Shown: piece by piece, positions 26,301-36,730 of the stretch
How positions within the stretch are numbered: the first letter of the stretch is position 1
How the letters are laid out: the number at the start of each line of letters is the position of its first letter
DNA from: Winogradskyella undariae
GTDB taxonomy: Bacteria > Bacteroidota > Bacteroidia > Flavobacteriales > Flavobacteriaceae
Direction of reading: 5' to 3'
Assembly (NCBI RefSeq): GCF_013285155.1
Contig: NZ_JABTEL010000007.1
Coordinates: 1-64,000 of the forward strand
Length of the DNA: 64,000 nucleotides
Notes under the pieces: model-generated
What the model saw: the letters and a program-made list of their open reading frames with translations, nothing else
What the model was told of the DNA's origin: nothing
The model's database searches: none
Program-made: the position numbers and the translations under genes

Positions 26301-29300
26301 TAGTAATAGTCTAGCTTATGAGTTTTATGATATAAATGTTACACCAAGTGTAGACAATATCCCAACTACAGGAGCTACAGCAACAGGTAGTGTGTCTGAA
26401 ATAGATGTAGATGCACTTTGGTCTATGATTACACCTGGAGATGATGATAATTTTGCTATTAGATATACGGGTTTTATTTCTATTAGCACAGATGAAATAT
26501 ATACATTTTATACAAGTTCTGATGATGGTTCTAAATTGTATATTGATGGCAATGAGATTGTTGATAATGACGGAGATCATATTATACAAGAAAAATCTGG
26601 AACTATTATACTAACTCCAGGTACTTATCCAATTACTATATTATTTTATGAGAGAAGTGGAGACGAAACTTTAAGTATATCTTATTCGAGTGCAACTATT
26701 TCAAAAACAGTAATTCCTTTTTCGGTATTGACAGAAAATATTTGTACCGATACAGATAATGATGGAATTCTAGATTATTTAGATATAGATTCAGATAATG
26801 ATGGTATACCAGATAATATTGAGGCACAAACAACATGGGGGTATATTTCTCCAAGTGGTAGTGGAACATCAATGGTAGATTTAAACAACGATGGTATTGA
26901 TGATAATTACGAATCTGGTTTTACAAGTTTAGAAGATACTGATGGTGATAATATTCCAGATTATATAGATTTAGATAGTGATAATGATGGGACTCCAGAT
27001 ATAGAAGAAAATGGAATGGCTAATACGCTATCAGATAATGATACCGATGGAGATGGATTAGATGATAATTTTGAGGGGAGCAATGTTTCTGATTCGGATG
27101 TTAATGATGAAATAGATAATCCTAGTGCGTCTATTTTACCAGACACAGATGGTGATTTAGTCTTAGGAGGGGATTTAGACTATAGAGATGAAATTGATAT
27201 GTATTTTTCTTCAGCAACAGTAAATTTTGATGGAGAAAATGATTACCTAGAAACCGATCCTTTTATTACTGATTGGGATAAAGGAACCATTATGGCTTGG
27301 GTAAAAATTGAGTCTAACACAGCGACGGGAAATTTAAGTGTTAACTATAGTATTGCTGGTCAGCAATACATGCGACTAGTAATAACAAAAGGAAGACAGC
27401 TTTCATTTCTTGTTTATACTCAAGCGCAAGTTACAGCATCTAGTAATTACCCCAATAGTCTTTATGTAACATCTGATGTTAGTGAAATGGAAAATGATGT
27501 TTGGTATCATGTTGCTGGTGTTTTTGATTCTACATCAAATTCTCTAAAATTATATCTTAATGGTGAATTATTAAATACAGTAATAGATGCAGACTTAAAC
27601 TCTACATTACTTACCAAAAATTATAACGGTACGGATCACATTTATTCTACTAGGCCATTTGTAATTGGTAGATATCCAACAAATACAAATCCGGCTGGAT
27701 CTGACCATTTTAATGGAGAAATTGATGAGGTTAGAATATTTGATGAAGCTTTATCTGCAACTCAAATACAACAAATGGTATATCAAGAAATTGAAAATAA
27801 TAGCGGTATTCTAAGAGGTAAAATTATTCCTAAAAACATTCAGGATTTGCAGAGTTTAGAACAAGTATCTTGGAGTAATCTTCAAGCCTATTATCCAATG
27901 TCTAATATTTTAAAATCAGAAGTGCAAGATGAATCAGGTTACACACATGATTTAGAAATGTATAATATTAATGAAGTACAGTTGCAAACGGCACCTTTAC
28001 CATACGTCACAAAAGCAGATGGTGATTGGACAGATGCAAATACTTGGTTGCATGGTGATGTGTGGGATATTACTACAAAGGCAGGTAACGAAGATGATGC
28101 AACAATTTTAGAGGTTAAACATAATCTTAATGTATCTACAAGTCAAGGTATGATTGGTTTAATCGTAGATGAAGATAAAAAGTTTTCTATAAAAGAAGAT
28201 AGTGGCTTGTATAATAATTGGTATTTAAAATTAGATGGTAGTATTGATTTAGAAGGAGAATCTCAATTAATTCAAACAGAAAATAGTGATTTATTTGTTT
28301 CAGATACTGCAAAATTAGAACGCGATCAACAAGGAACGGCTAATTTATATGCTTATAATTATTGGTCATCTCCAGTGCATTCAAGTGATGCTATAACTAG
28401 TTCTATTGTAACTTCAGCTGTAACTTATAGTGTTCAAGATGTGTTGTATGACGGAACAAATTCGACTTCACCAGGTGATATTACTTATGTTTCAGGTAAT
28501 GATGGGGCAATATCTCCTTTTTCTATTGCAAAGCGCTGGTTATATACATATGAAAACTTACTGTCAAATACGTATTCTGCTTGGCAACAAATAACGCCTG
28601 GTGAAGACTTAAAAGTTGGTATAGGTTATACGATGAAAGGTGCAAGTTTACTAGAAGAAATAGAGGATCAGAATTATGTATTTATAGGGAAGCCTAATAA
28701 TGGAGAGATTAAGCGTAATTTATTTTCAGGAAATAGTTATTTGGTTGGAAATCCGTATCCTTCTGCAATTGATGGTTATCAATTTATATTAGACAACGAA
28801 AATGTTATAACTGGTACGCTTTATTTTTGGGAACATTACGGAGGAGATTCTCATTATTTAAGTGGGTATCAAGGTGGTTATGGGTTGTATAATCTTTCGG
28901 GTTCAATACCTCCTTTAGAAGATGTTGAGAGTTCATCTGCAGAGCCAAATGAAGATGTAAGTCAAGAAGGGGAATCAACCAAAACACCAAAACGTTACAT
29001 TCCTGTAGCTCAGGGCTTTTTTGTTATATCTCAAGATGGCGGAGATATAGAATTTAATAACGGGCAGCGTAAGTTTGCAAAGGAATCTGAAGATGTTTCA
29101 GTGTTTATGAGATCAAGTTTTAACAATGTTACAGCTGATTCAGATTCACAAGGGTTAGAAGATATGCGTCCTAAATTTAGAATAGGGTATAAGTCTCCTA
29201 ATAACTACAAACGTCAATTACTGTTAACTGTTGATGAAAATGCAACTTCAGAGATAGATTGGGGTTTTGATGGTGAGTTAAATGAAAGTAATGTAGAAGA

Positions 29301-29835
29301 TATGTTTTGGAAGATAGAAAACGAGAGCTATCTTATTCAAGGTGTAGATGCTGTTTTAAACACTACAATTTTACCATTATCTGTAAAAACAAGTGAAGGT
29401 GGAATTATTGAAATTAGTATTGATGCTTTAGAAAATGTTTCTAATGATATAGAAATTTATTTACAAGATGATAATGTTTATCATGATTTAAGAGCAGGGA
29501 ATTATTTAGCTACAGTAGATGCTGGTGTTATCAATGACCGATTTAATATTGTTTTTGAAACTCCTGAAATACTTTCAATAAACGAAAATACTTTAGATAA
29601 TGAATTGTTAATGTATTATGATACTAATCATCAGTCTTTCGTTATCTCTAATAAAGAAAATAGATTGATTAAAAATGTTAGGGTTTATAGTGCTTTAGGT
29701 AAGAAAATAAAGACTCAAAAAGTCGATTCTAATAGGGTTAATATAGAGTTGCCTGTTTCTTTACAAACCGGAGTCTATCTTTTTGAAGTAGAAGCAGAAA
29801 ATACGAAAACAACTAAAAAAATACTGATTCCATAA
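23326..29835 (+). CDS. Giant secreted multidomain protein, type IX secretion substrate
   Basis: This 2169-residue protein is exported (signal peptide to about 23, THAQ). In order I see an N-terminal beta domain, two GEVED-like modules (about 225-375 ending GEIEDY, and 380-525 ending EEFEDY), calcium-binding thrombospondin-3 repeats (DSDNDGI type), a PA14-like domain (about 565-708), more repeats, and an immunoglobulin-like stretch. A second PA14-like domain (about 990-1138), further repeats and a LamG-like domain (about 1298-1488) follow. The last 90 residues match a T9SS sorting domain ([14 protein letters not shown], then TGVYLFEVE). It is probably a cell-surface adhesin or matrix protein. 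The two PA14 modules are recent duplicates. Confidence 0.88.
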   Translation: MLTKNNWRLLFMLFFMSFGTHAQADYSTLSDGETVIVKNEFFDYGVNISTGGTTSQDPTLSSGDSWDFTATVNNGRIDYSSEKVGSSANSLRITDWWNNTDYVEFNEVNISSETDVQFSIAYATNNQLGSGDKLNLIYYLDNVATTVVLVQGGNGEVNFDSSSNNGTSQNNPFTLDLPDNATSFKFKIELDADSSGSNEMVYIDDVYLTSGSASGDGDSVENDYCEPEEVDNSNIYFISNVDLNGIDYTTTGDTGEYYDYTDIGQSGILNLGEIQTGSVTVTLNDWNEKNNLISLWVDFNQNGDFEDGGESFGFPFIGESNETMVIPISFLVPEDATIGETRLRVTLMGEVSSSLVYDSCRLGYRSGEIEDYNVNILQSYCTPDSDSEGTHYLTNVTLEGDTSDIDSDSGDDGGYANYFSNGQYADLSMGTEYSLEVSSGANTENLSSTVFIDYNQNGVFDADENVSFIEDIYDSGNSMNFTVPVTAIEGVTVMRVGIKNYYRNTDYPCGNNDNAAEEFEDYKVFIGSELNTSDRDGDGVADSADVDSDNDGILDIDEGALCDEITQSLSYEFYDINASPSVGNIPTTGATATGSVSEINVDNLWNMVTPGESNDFAIRYTGYITISSEETYTFYTSSDDGSKLFIDGNEIVDNDGDHAFQERSGTITLAPGNYPITILFYERTGDETLNVSYSSATISKMSIPFTVLSENNCKDTDSDGIPDYLDLDSDNDGIFDIEEAGNGNLDTNNDGLIDSNDASFNDGNNNGADDAAETTTPIDTSGDGNYDFQNIDSDGDGCYDVIESGHVDSNADGQVDGAGSSVSGLIIGASTAYTGTTTNVTTAIEVTVDDTALVGQLVLAGVSASFTVTNVTATSTTAFTTGGLPDYSNSPTDVSTALIYQWQLNGVNLTDGGIYTGVTSVSLNISDVTGLDGSVYTLVVTHADNLCVQIENSATLNLDVDTDGDGIGDATDLDSDNDGITNVDEGVVCDEISNSLAYEFYDINVTPSVDNIPTTGATATGSVSEIDVDALWSMITPGDDDNFAIRYTGFISISTDEIYTFYTSSDDGSKLYIDGNEIVDNDGDHIIQEKSGTIILTPGTYPITILFYERSGDETLSISYSSATISKTVIPFSVLTENICTDTDNDGILDYLDIDSDNDGIPDNIEAQTTWGYISPSGSGTSMVDLNNDGIDDNYESGFTSLEDTDGDNIPDYIDLDSDNDGTPDIEENGMANTLSDNDTDGDGLDDNFEGSNVSDSDVNDEIDNPSASILPDTDGDLVLGGDLDYRDEIDMYFSSATVNFDGENDYLETDPFITDWDKGTIMAWVKIESNTATGNLSVNYSIAGQQYMRLVITKGRQLSFLVYTQAQVTASSNYPNSLYVTSDVSEMENDVWYHVAGVFDSTSNSLKLYLNGELLNTVIDADLNSTLLTKNYNGTDHIYSTRPFVIGRYPTNTNPAGSDHFNGEIDEVRIFDEALSATQIQQMVYQEIENNSGILRGKIIPKNIQDLQSLEQVSWSNLQAYYPMSNILKSEVQDESGYTHDLEMYNINEVQLQTAPLPYVTKADGDWTDANTWLHGDVWDITTKAGNEDDATILEVKHNLNVSTSQGMIGLIVDEDKKFSIKEDSGLYNNWYLKLDGSIDLEGESQLIQTENSDLFVSDTAKLERDQQGTANLYAYNYWSSPVHSSDAITSSIVTSAVTYSVQDVLYDGTNSTSPGDITYVSGNDGAISPFSIAKRWLYTYENLLSNTYSAWQQITPGEDLKVGIGYTMKGASLLEEIEDQNYVFIGKPNNGEIKRNLFSGNSYLVGNPYPSAIDGYQFILDNENVITGTLYFWEHYGGDSHYLSGYQGGYGLYNLSGSIPPLEDVESSSAEPNEDVSQEGESTKTPKRYIPVAQGFFVISQDGGDIEFNNGQRKFAKESEDVSVFMRSSFNNVTADSDSQGLEDMRPKFRIGYKSPNNYKRQLLLTVDENATSEIDWGFDGELNESNVEDMFWKIENESYLIQGVDAVLNTTILPLSVKTSEGGIIEISIDALENVSNDIEIYLQDDNVYHDLRAGNYLATVDAGVINDRFNIVFETPEILSINENTLDNELLMYYDTNHQSFVISNKENRLIKNVRVYSALGKKIKTQKVDSNRVNIELPVSLQTGVYLFEVEAENTKTTKKILIP

Positions 29836-29876
29836 GTTTTAATTTCTTAAGGACATAATTAGTGAAATTCAGATAC

Positions 29877-29909
29877 AGATCTCACCGGTTTTTAAAGCCT
29901 GTGAGATCT
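29877..29909. repeat. Palindromic repeat of the GACCT...AGGTC family
   Basis: AGATCTCACCGG (29877-29888) pairs with CCTGTGAGATCT (29898-29909) at 11 of 12 positions around TTTTTAAAG. It lies between the adhesin and ileS genes and could act as an RNA hairpin at the adhesin mRNA end. Confidence 0.65.
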
Positions 29910-29987
29910 TGTTATGTTTACCAATTATTATCTTATAATATTTCCCTAAAATTCTGTAATTTCGCACCTCGAAAATAAAACAGAATA

Positions 29988-32900
29988 ATGAGCACAAAGT
30001 TCCCTGAATACAAAGGACTTAACTTGCCAAACGTTGCAGATGAAATCGGTAACTATTGGGAAGCTAACGATATCTTCGATAAAAGTGTAACCACAAGAGA
30101 AGGAAAACCACCTTTTGTTTTTTTTGAAGGACCTCCTTCAGCAAACGGTTTGCCTGGTGTACACCACGTTTTAGCACGTGCGATTAAAGATATTTTTCCA
30201 CGTTATAAAACCATGAAAGGTTTTCAAGTTAAACGTAAAGCAGGTTGGGATACGCATGGTTTACCCGTAGAACTTGGCGTAGAAAAGGAACTTGGTATTA
30301 CCAAAGAAGATATTGGTAAAAAGATTACTGTAGAAGACTATAACGAAGCGTGTAAAAAAACCGTTATGCGTTATACGGATACTTGGAACGACCTTACCAA
30401 AAAAATGGGTTATTGGGTAGATATGGACGATCCGTACATTACCTACAAATCTAAATACATGGAAAGTGTATGGTGGTTGCTCAAACAGATTTACGAAAAA
30501 AACTTAATATATAAAGGGTATACCATTCAGCCGTATTCACCTAAGGCAGGGACAGGTTTAAGTTCGCACGAGTTAAATCAACCAGGAACTTACCAAGATG
30601 TTACCGATACTACTATTGTTGCTCAGTTTAAAGCCAATGCAGATTCATTGCCAGAATTTCTTCAGAATGAAGGTGATATTTTCTTTTTAGCATGGACAAC
30701 AACACCGTGGACGCTTCCTAGTAACACGGCATTAACTGTTGGACCTAAAATAGACTATGTTTTAGTTGAAACTTATAATCAATACACATTTAAACCTATG
30801 AATGTGGTTTTGGCTAAGAATTTAGTCAATAAACAATTTGATGGAAAGTTTAAGAAAGTTGAAACAAAACCAGAATTAATTGAGTATAAAGAAGGCGATA
30901 AAAAAATCCCTTTTTATGTCGTTAAAGAATTCGTTGGAAAAGATTTAGTAGGGATCACTTACGAGCAATTATTGCCATACGCATTACCAAACGATAATCC
31001 TGAAAATGCTTTTAGAATCATCTCTGGAGATTTCGTAACGGTTGAAGATGGTACAGGTATCGTACATACAGCACCAACATTTGGAGCAGATGATGCCTTG
31101 GTTGCCAAACAAGCCTCACCAGAAATTCCACCACTTTTAGTAAAAGATGATAATGGTAATTTAGTGCCATTAGTAGATTTACAAGGAAAGTTTAGACCAG
31201 AAATGGCTGAATATGCAGGTAAATATGTGAAGAACGAATATTATGATGATGGTGAAGCACCAGAACGTTCTGTAGATGTAGAGCTTGCTATTCAATTAAA
31301 AACAGAAAATAAGGCTTTTAAAGTCGAAAAATATAAGCACAGTTACCCAAATTGTTGGAGAACCGATAAGCCAATTTTATACTATCCGTTAGATTCTTGG
31401 TTTATTAAAGTTACCGACGTTAAAGGGAGAATGCACGAGTTAAATACGTCTATTAACTGGAAACCAAAATCAACTGGTGAAGGACGTTTTGGAAACTGGT
31501 TAGCAAACGCAAACGACTGGAATTTATCGCGATCTCGTTTTTGGGGAATTCCATTACCAATCTGGAGAACAGAAGACGGAAAAGAACAAATTTGTATTGG
31601 TTCTGTTGCAGAATTAAAATCTGAAATAGCAAAATCTGTAGAAGCAGGTGTAATGTCTGAAGATATATTTGCTGAATTTGAAGTTGGTAACATGTCAGAA
31701 GCCAATTACGAAACTATCGATCTGCATAAAAATGTAGTTGATAAAATTGTTTTAGTTTCAGCATCAGGTCAACCGATGAATCGTGAAAGTGATTTAATTG
31801 ATGTTTGGTTCGATTCTGGTTCTATGCCTTATGCACAATGGCATTATCCTTTTGAAAATAAAAACTTAATTGATAATAAAGAAGCATTTCCGGCAGACTT
31901 TATTGCTGAAGGTGTAGATCAAACACGTGGATGGTTCTATACGCTTCATGCTATAGGAACTATGGTTTTCGATTCTGTAGCCTACAAAAACGTCGTCTCT
32001 AACGGATTGGTTTTAGATAAGAATGGCCAAAAGATGTCTAAGCGTTTAGGTAACGCCGTAGACCCTTTTGAAACCTTATCTAAATACGGGGCAGATGCCA
32101 CACGTTGGTACATGATTAGTAATGCTAATCCTTGGGATAACTTAAAATTTGATAGCGAAGGTATTGCTGAGGTGAGTCGTAAGTTTTTCGGAACACTTTA
32201 TAATACGTATTCATTCTTCACATTATATACCAATATTGATGGTTTTAATTATAGTGAAGCAGATCTTCCTTTAGAGGAACGTCCAGAAATTGACCGTTGG
32301 GTACTTTCAGAATTAAACACCTTAATTCAACGTGTAGATCAATACTATGCAGAATATGAGCCAACAAAAGCAGCACGAGCAATTTCAGACTTTACACAAG
32401 ATCATTTAAGTAACTGGTACGTGCGTTTAAGTAGAAGACGTTTTTGGAAAGGGGACTATCAAACCGATAAAATTTCGGCCTACCAAACACTTTATACGTG
32501 TATGGAAACCATCGCAAAGCTTGGTGCACCAATTGCACCATTCTTTATGGATCGTTTGTATTTAGATTTAAATGCTGTGACTAAAAAAGAAACTTTTGAA
32601 AGTGTGCATTTAGCAGATTTCCCAATTGCAGATACCAATGTTATTGATGCTGTTTTAGAGCGTAAAATGTATAGTGCGCAAACCATTTGTTCATTAGTAT
32701 TGTCCTTAAGAGCTAAAGAAAAAATTAAGGTACGTCAGCCACTTCAAAAAATAATGATTCCTATTCAGAATCAACAACAAAAAGAAGAGATCGAAGCTGT
32801 TTCTGAGTTAATTAAACATGAAGTTAACATTAAAGAAATAGAACTTTTAGAAGATGCTTCTGATATCTTAGTGAAGCAGATAAAACCTAATTTTAAGACT

Positions 32901-33392
32901 TTAGGTCCTAAATTTGGTAAGGATATGAAGCTGATTGCTAATGTAGTAAGAGGTTTTAGTGCTGATGATATTAAGAATATTGAGCAAAATGGAACTATAG
33001 ACGTTGAGATTAACGGAAAAAATATTACTTTGGGACTTGATGATGTGGAGATTACATCGCAAGACATTGAAGGATGGCTAGTAGCTAATGAAGGCGCTTT
33101 AACAGTGGCTTTAGACGTTACTATCAATGAAGATTTACGTGAAGAAGGAATTGCTAGGGAGTTAGTAAACCGTATTCAAAATATGCGAAAAGACTCAGGA
33201 TTTGAGCTTACTGACAGAATTGACGTACAAATTCTGAAAGATGACCAAATCGTTAAGGCCATATCTTCAAATGAAGCGTATATTAAATCTGAAACATTAA
33301 CAGAAGATTTACAAATTATGGACACTTTAAACAATGGTATAGAAATTGTATTTGATGACGTAAATACCAAATTGTTTATTAAAAAACATTAA
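29988..33392 (+). CDS. ileS: Isoleucyl-tRNA synthetase, IleRS2-like with GVHH motif
   Basis: It charges tRNA-Ile. At 1134 residues, with GWDTHGLPVELGVEKELGI-like sequence near 85-105, it resembles the eukaryote-like IleRS2 group. The class I signature HxGH is replaced by G57-V-H-H60 (PGVHHVLAR), a swapped motif. KMSKR is at 682-686. An editing domain (AWTTTPWTLPSNTAL) is present. Swapped-motif IleRS2 enzymes are reported to be highly mupirocin-resistant. It is the only ileS in the window and presumably the housekeeping copy. A TraR/DksA-like gene follows after 4 bp. Confidence 0.95.
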   Translation: MSTKFPEYKGLNLPNVADEIGNYWEANDIFDKSVTTREGKPPFVFFEGPPSANGLPGVHHVLARAIKDIFPRYKTMKGFQVKRKAGWDTHGLPVELGVEKELGITKEDIGKKITVEDYNEACKKTVMRYTDTWNDLTKKMGYWVDMDDPYITYKSKYMESVWWLLKQIYEKNLIYKGYTIQPYSPKAGTGLSSHELNQPGTYQDVTDTTIVAQFKANADSLPEFLQNEGDIFFLAWTTTPWTLPSNTALTVGPKIDYVLVETYNQYTFKPMNVVLAKNLVNKQFDGKFKKVETKPELIEYKEGDKKIPFYVVKEFVGKDLVGITYEQLLPYALPNDNPENAFRIISGDFVTVEDGTGIVHTAPTFGADDALVAKQASPEIPPLLVKDDNGNLVPLVDLQGKFRPEMAEYAGKYVKNEYYDDGEAPERSVDVELAIQLKTENKAFKVEKYKHSYPNCWRTDKPILYYPLDSWFIKVTDVKGRMHELNTSINWKPKSTGEGRFGNWLANANDWNLSRSRFWGIPLPIWRTEDGKEQICIGSVAELKSEIAKSVEAGVMSEDIFAEFEVGNMSEANYETIDLHKNVVDKIVLVSASGQPMNRESDLIDVWFDSGSMPYAQWHYPFENKNLIDNKEAFPADFIAEGVDQTRGWFYTLHAIGTMVFDSVAYKNVVSNGLVLDKNGQKMSKRLGNAVDPFETLSKYGADATRWYMISNANPWDNLKFDSEGIAEVSRKFFGTLYNTYSFFTLYTNIDGFNYSEADLPLEERPEIDRWVLSELNTLIQRVDQYYAEYEPTKAARAISDFTQDHLSNWYVRLSRRRFWKGDYQTDKISAYQTLYTCMETIAKLGAPIAPFFMDRLYLDLNAVTKKETFESVHLADFPIADTNVIDAVLERKMYSAQTICSLVLSLRAKEKIKVRQPLQKIMIPIQNQQQKEEIEAVSELIKHEVNIKEIELLEDASDILVKQIKPNFKTLGPKFGKDMKLIANVVRGFSADDIKNIEQNGTIDVEINGKNITLGLDDVEITSQDIEGWLVANEGALTVALDVTINEDLREEGIARELVNRIQNMRKDSGFELTDRIDVQILKDDQIVKAISSNEAYIKSETLTEDLQIMDTLNNGIEIVFDDVNTKLFIKKH

Positions 33393-33396
33393 GACT

Positions 33397-33777
33397 ATGG
33401 CTACAGAAACTAAAATTAGATACGCTGATAAAGATTTAGAAGAATTTAGATTAATACTTCAAGATAAAATTAAAAAAGCAGAGCACGACTTACAACTTAT
33501 TAAGAGTGCTTATATGAATGATTTTGATAATGGGACTGATGATACATCACCTACATTTAAAGCATTTGAAGAAGGAAGTGCAACGATGAGTAAGGAATCT
33601 AACTCAGCATTGGCAATTCGTCAAGAGAAATTTATTCGCGATTTAAAAAATGCGATTATCCGTATCGAAAATAAAACGTTTGGTATTTGTCGTGTTACAG
33701 GAAAACTGATTAACAAAGAGCGTTTAAAGCTAGTGCCACATGCCACTTTAAGCATTGAGGCAAAGAACATGCAATAA
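33397..33777 (+). CDS. DksA/TraR-family zinc-finger protein
   Basis: The 126-residue protein has an N-terminal coiled coil (about 5-50) and the C-terminal finger region GICRVTGKLINKERL and VPHATLSIEAK. Only one of the usual four Cys is visible, so zinc binding is probably lost. Family members bind RNA polymerase through the secondary channel in the stringent response. The linkage to ileS and lspA is common in Flavobacteriaceae. Confidence 0.88.
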   Translation: MATETKIRYADKDLEEFRLILQDKIKKAEHDLQLIKSAYMNDFDNGTDDTSPTFKAFEEGSATMSKESNSALAIRQEKFIRDLKNAIIRIENKTFGICRVTGKLINKERLKLVPHATLSIEAKNMQ

Positions 33778-33861
33778 GTTTCTGTAAAAACAGAAATCTT
33801 ATTTAATTGAGATTATATTTTGAATACCACTAAAATCATAAAACCTTTAGGTTATACTTTT

Positions 33862-34530
33862 ATGGCTTTAGTCTGTGATAATAAAAGACCTTATCGATTT
33901 TTACAATCGGTAAGGTCTTTGTGTTTTATAATGGTGCTCTTTTTTTCGGTCTTTATTTCGTCAGCTCAAAATAGGCTTGAAAAACAATTGTCTGCCGCGC
34001 AAATAGAAACGATTACCATTAACGGAGATCAGATTTTTAATATTTCGGTTTCAACATCAAAAACAAATCATATTAGTGTAATTTCTACTTTAGATGGCGA
34101 ATATCAAAATGATTTTCAGATCGTTTTAGAAGAAGAGAATCATACACTTTATTTAAGTTTAGAGCATTTGTCGTTATTTGATATTCCAGATGATAAACGA
34201 AGTGCACATAAAGTTATAGCAGCCACTTTACAGTTGGTAATTCCAGAAAAATTAGCTGTAAATATTATAAGTGATATTGGTTCTGTGGCTTTAGAAGGAG
34301 ATTTTAAATCGCTTTATATTGAATTGTTAAGCGGAAAATGTAATATGGAAGGTACATCTAATATCGCAACAATTAATACAATAGACGGTGATATTAATGT
34401 TATTGCAGAAGGGGTTTTTGAAGCAGATTCTAATCATGGTAAAATTTCTATAGATGCGCTTTTTAATTCAAATTCTATATGGAAGTTAAAATCTATTAAT
34501 GGAAATATTACAGTTGCAAAGCCCAATTAA
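33862..34530 (+). CDS. Secreted protein of unknown function, start uncertain
   Basis: I do not recognise a named family. The mature part is beta-strand-rich with short repeating hydrophobic strands (LAVNIISDIGSVALEGDF, INTIDGDINVIAEG), like the DUF4097-type adhesin-like fold. The ATG at 33862 gives a signal peptide with a basic region and the core FIMVLFFSVFISSAQ. With this start a palindromic repeat (33884-33920) codes for part of the signal peptide. An ATG at 33931 would leave the repeat in the leader but lacks a basic N-terminus. It is probably co-transcribed with lspA. Confidence 0.6.
   Translation: MALVCDNKRPYRFLQSVRSLCFIMVLFFSVFISSAQNRLEKQLSAAQIETITINGDQIFNISVSTSKTNHISVISTLDGEYQNDFQIVLEEENHTLYLSLEHLSLFDIPDDKRSAHKVIAATLQLVIPEKLAVNIISDIGSVALEGDFKSLYIELLSGKCNMEGTSNIATINTIDGDINVIAEGVFEADSNHGKISIDALFNSNSIWKLKSINGNITVAKPN
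33884..33920. repeat. Palindromic repeat of the GACCT...AGGTC family
   Basis: AAAGACCTTATCGATT (33884-33899) pairs with AATCGGTAAGGTCTTT (33905-33920) at 15 of 16 positions, with one G-T wobble. It is the strongest hairpin of the family here and lies at or within the start of a secreted-protein gene. Confidence 0.7.
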
Positions 34531-34557
34531 TCCTTTATTTTTACTTAAAATCATTGC

Positions 34558-35223
34558 ATGTCTTTAAAGAAAGCCTCATTTGTCGTTATTTTAATTTTAT
34601 TGATAGACCAAATCAGTAAAATTTATATAAAAACTCATTTTCAGTTAGGTGAAGATGTTACTGTTTTTTCTTGGTTTAAAATTGCTTTTATCGAAAACGA
34701 CGGTATGGCTTGGGGAACCAAATTGAGTGATTTTACCACTTTAATTTCAGATAGATCAGCAAAATTATTTTTAACATTATTTAGAATTGTCGCTGTTACA
34801 GGTATTGGGTTTTGGCTAGTAAATGTTACTAGGCAAAAGAAATCTAAAACCTTGGTGTTTGCTATTTCTATCATTTTTGCGGGTGCTTTAGGTAATATCT
34901 TAGATTCTGTTTTTTACGGTGTTTTATTTAATGATAGTATAATGCAAGTCGCAACGTTTCTACCCGAAAATGGTGGTTATGCAGATGTTTTTCATGGTAA
35001 TGTGGTAGATATGTTACATTTTCCTATTTGGAGTGGTGTAATGCCCGATAACTTGCCGTTAATTGGTGGGAAGTATTTTTCTTTTTTCGACCCTGTTTTT
35101 AATGTTGCAGATATGGCGATTAGTACAGGAATAGGAATTTTAATTGTGTTTAATAAAAAGGCATTTGAAGAGCCTGCTAAAATTGAAACACCCGATTTGG
35201 AGTTACACAATAATCCAACTTAA
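34558..35223 (+). CDS. lspA: Lipoprotein signal peptidase (signal peptidase II)
   Basis: This inner-membrane aspartyl protease removes signal peptides from lipoproteins. The two catalytic Asp are in GNILDSVFYG (about 120) and FNVADMAIS (about 183). The hydrophobic segments, including the first (ASFVVILILLIDQISK), fit the family. At 221 residues it is longer than enterobacterial LspA, as usual in Bacteroidota. Its 3' end overlaps the convergent cyclo-ligase gene by 47 bp. Confidence 0.95.
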   Translation: MSLKKASFVVILILLIDQISKIYIKTHFQLGEDVTVFSWFKIAFIENDGMAWGTKLSDFTTLISDRSAKLFLTLFRIVAVTGIGFWLVNVTRQKKSKTLVFAISIIFAGALGNILDSVFYGVLFNDSIMQVATFLPENGGYADVFHGNVVDMLHFPIWSGVMPDNLPLIGGKYFSFFDPVFNVADMAISTGIGILIVFNKKAFEEPAKIETPDLELHNNPT

Positions 35224-35740
35224 TATCATTTTCTGAAGCCTCAAACGTTTCGTCTTCAACATCAAAAAAAGACAGGCCGATTTTTAGAGTTTCAGGTTTG
35301 CAATTGGCTAAAAAACGATCGTAAAACCCTTTTCCATAACCAATTCTTTGTCCTGTTTTATCAAAAGCTAAAAGTGGTATAAAAACTACTTCTAATTGCG
35401 ATGATGGAATTTCTATACCATCAACCGGTTCTGGGATGTTGTATTTATTCTTTTTAATTCTGGTATTATCCATAAGCAAGTAGTGCGTCATGGAATAATC
35501 TTCAAAATTACTTTTAGAGATAATGATGTTCTTATCCTTCCCAGAAAGAATATTTAAAATGTAATCGGTGTTAATTTCCTTTTGTTCTTCAATAGTTAAA
35601 AAGAGATGAAAAAAGGTTTTACTCCAAATGTCTAATTTTAATAATTGATTAGCGATTTCAATACTAAAATTTTCTACTTGATTTTCTGTTAACTCTTTTC
35701 TTAACTGTTTATATTTTTTACGAAGTTCTGATTTTTTCAT
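35177..35740 (-). CDS. 5-formyltetrahydrofolate cyclo-ligase
   Basis: It converts 5-formyl-THF to methenyl-THF with ATP. The N-terminal MKKSELRKKYKQLR is typical, as is the C-terminal GQRIGYGKGFYDRFL substrate-binding motif. At 187 residues it is full length. It is the last gene of a four-gene minus-strand run; its start overlaps the preceding stop by 4 bp. The last 15 codons lie opposite lspA. Confidence 0.93.
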   Translation of the reverse strand: MKKSELRKKYKQLRKELTENQVENFSIEIANQLLKLDIWSKTFFHLFLTIEEQKEINTDYILNILSGKDKNIIISKSNFEDYSMTHYLLMDNTRIKKNKYNIPEPVDGIEIPSSQLEVVFIPLLAFDKTGQRIGYGKGFYDRFLANCKPETLKIGLSFFDVEDETFEASENDIKLDYCVTPNRVFQF

Positions 35741-36705
35741 GCTTTAACTTTTGTTGAAATATGAAAAATAGCATCGCCTTGGTATATGATTGGAGATTCG
35801 TTTATATTAAAAATATAGCCATCATTTGGTGCTTTAACAAAATGATTAAAACTACCATAAGGATCTGTAATATTACCTAATACATCTCCTTTTTTAACTT
35901 CAGAATTAATGATTACCGTTGCTTTAAACATGCCTGAATATTTAGCTCTAATCCATTTGCTTTCTAGAAGACAAATGCACGGATTTTTAGCTTGTGAAGC
36001 TTTAAAATTACGGTTAAGCATGTTAAGGTGATATAAAACACGTTTAATGCCATTAACACCTATGTTGGTAATTGTGTTGTCAATATTAGAGGATTTTCCA
36101 CCTTCAAAAAGTAGAATCGGAATTCCGGCTTTCTGACACGTTTTCCGAAACGATTTACTAATATTACTAGAATAAAAAATAAAAGGTGCTCCAAAAACCT
36201 GAGCTAATTCTTCTAATTTATCGTCATCTTTAGTAATGCGTATATGAGCAGAATTAAAACGATCGGCTCCACCGGTATGAAAATCTAATACCAAATCTGC
36301 ATGTGGTAAAATTTCAGTAACTAATTTATTAGCCACTCTACTGGCTAAAGAACCGCCACTTACACCAGGGAAAACACGATTAAGATCACGACCATCTGGA
36401 AATAGACGATCTAAGTGAATAAAGCCAAATACATTGATTACCGGAATGCAAATAATAGTACCGCGTTTGGGTTTATTAATTCCTTTAGAAATAATTTGAC
36501 GTACAATCTCTACGCCATTAACTTCATCCCCATGGATACCTGCTGTAATTAAAACAACAGGTCCTGGTTTTTTAGAACGCTCAATAATTACAGGAACATC
36601 AATAGTGTTTTGTGTATGTAATTTAGCAACATTAAAGTTGACTTTGGCGCTTTGTCCTAAGCCTACATCTTTGCCTAAAATTCGTAATATATCGGGTTCG
36701 TCCAT
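35737..36705 (-). CDS. Succinylglutamate desuccinylase/aspartoacylase-family protein (M14)
   Basis: A zinc-dependent deacylase/carboxypeptidase-like fold. The zinc ligands are His and Glu in AGIHGDEVNG (about 55) and His in LVLDFHTGG (near 140); RDLNRVFPG gives the substrate Arg. A C-terminal beta barrel follows. At 322 residues it is full length. It lies 25 bp after RimK, so a role on an amino-acid-modified substrate, such as removing added residues, is inferred. Confidence 0.85.
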   Translation of the reverse strand: MDEPDILRILGKDVGLGQSAKVNFNVAKLHTQNTIDVPVIIERSKKPGPVVLITAGIHGDEVNGVEIVRQIISKGINKPKRGTIICIPVINVFGFIHLDRLFPDGRDLNRVFPGVSGGSLASRVANKLVTEILPHADLVLDFHTGGADRFNSAHIRITKDDDKLEELAQVFGAPFIFYSSNISKSFRKTCQKAGIPILLFEGGKSSNIDNTITNIGVNGIKRVLYHLNMLNRNFKASQAKNPCICLLESKWIRAKYSGMFKATVIINSEVKKGDVLGNITDPYGSFNHFVKAPNDGYIFNINESPIIYQGDAIFHISTKVKA

Positions 36706-36730
36706 GTAAATATTTTATGCCTTAAGGACA

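Noticed and set aside
32771..33127. 118-codon minus-strand frame inside ileS
   Set aside because: The low-complexity Ser/Thr/Ile product and full antisense position mark it as a shadow.
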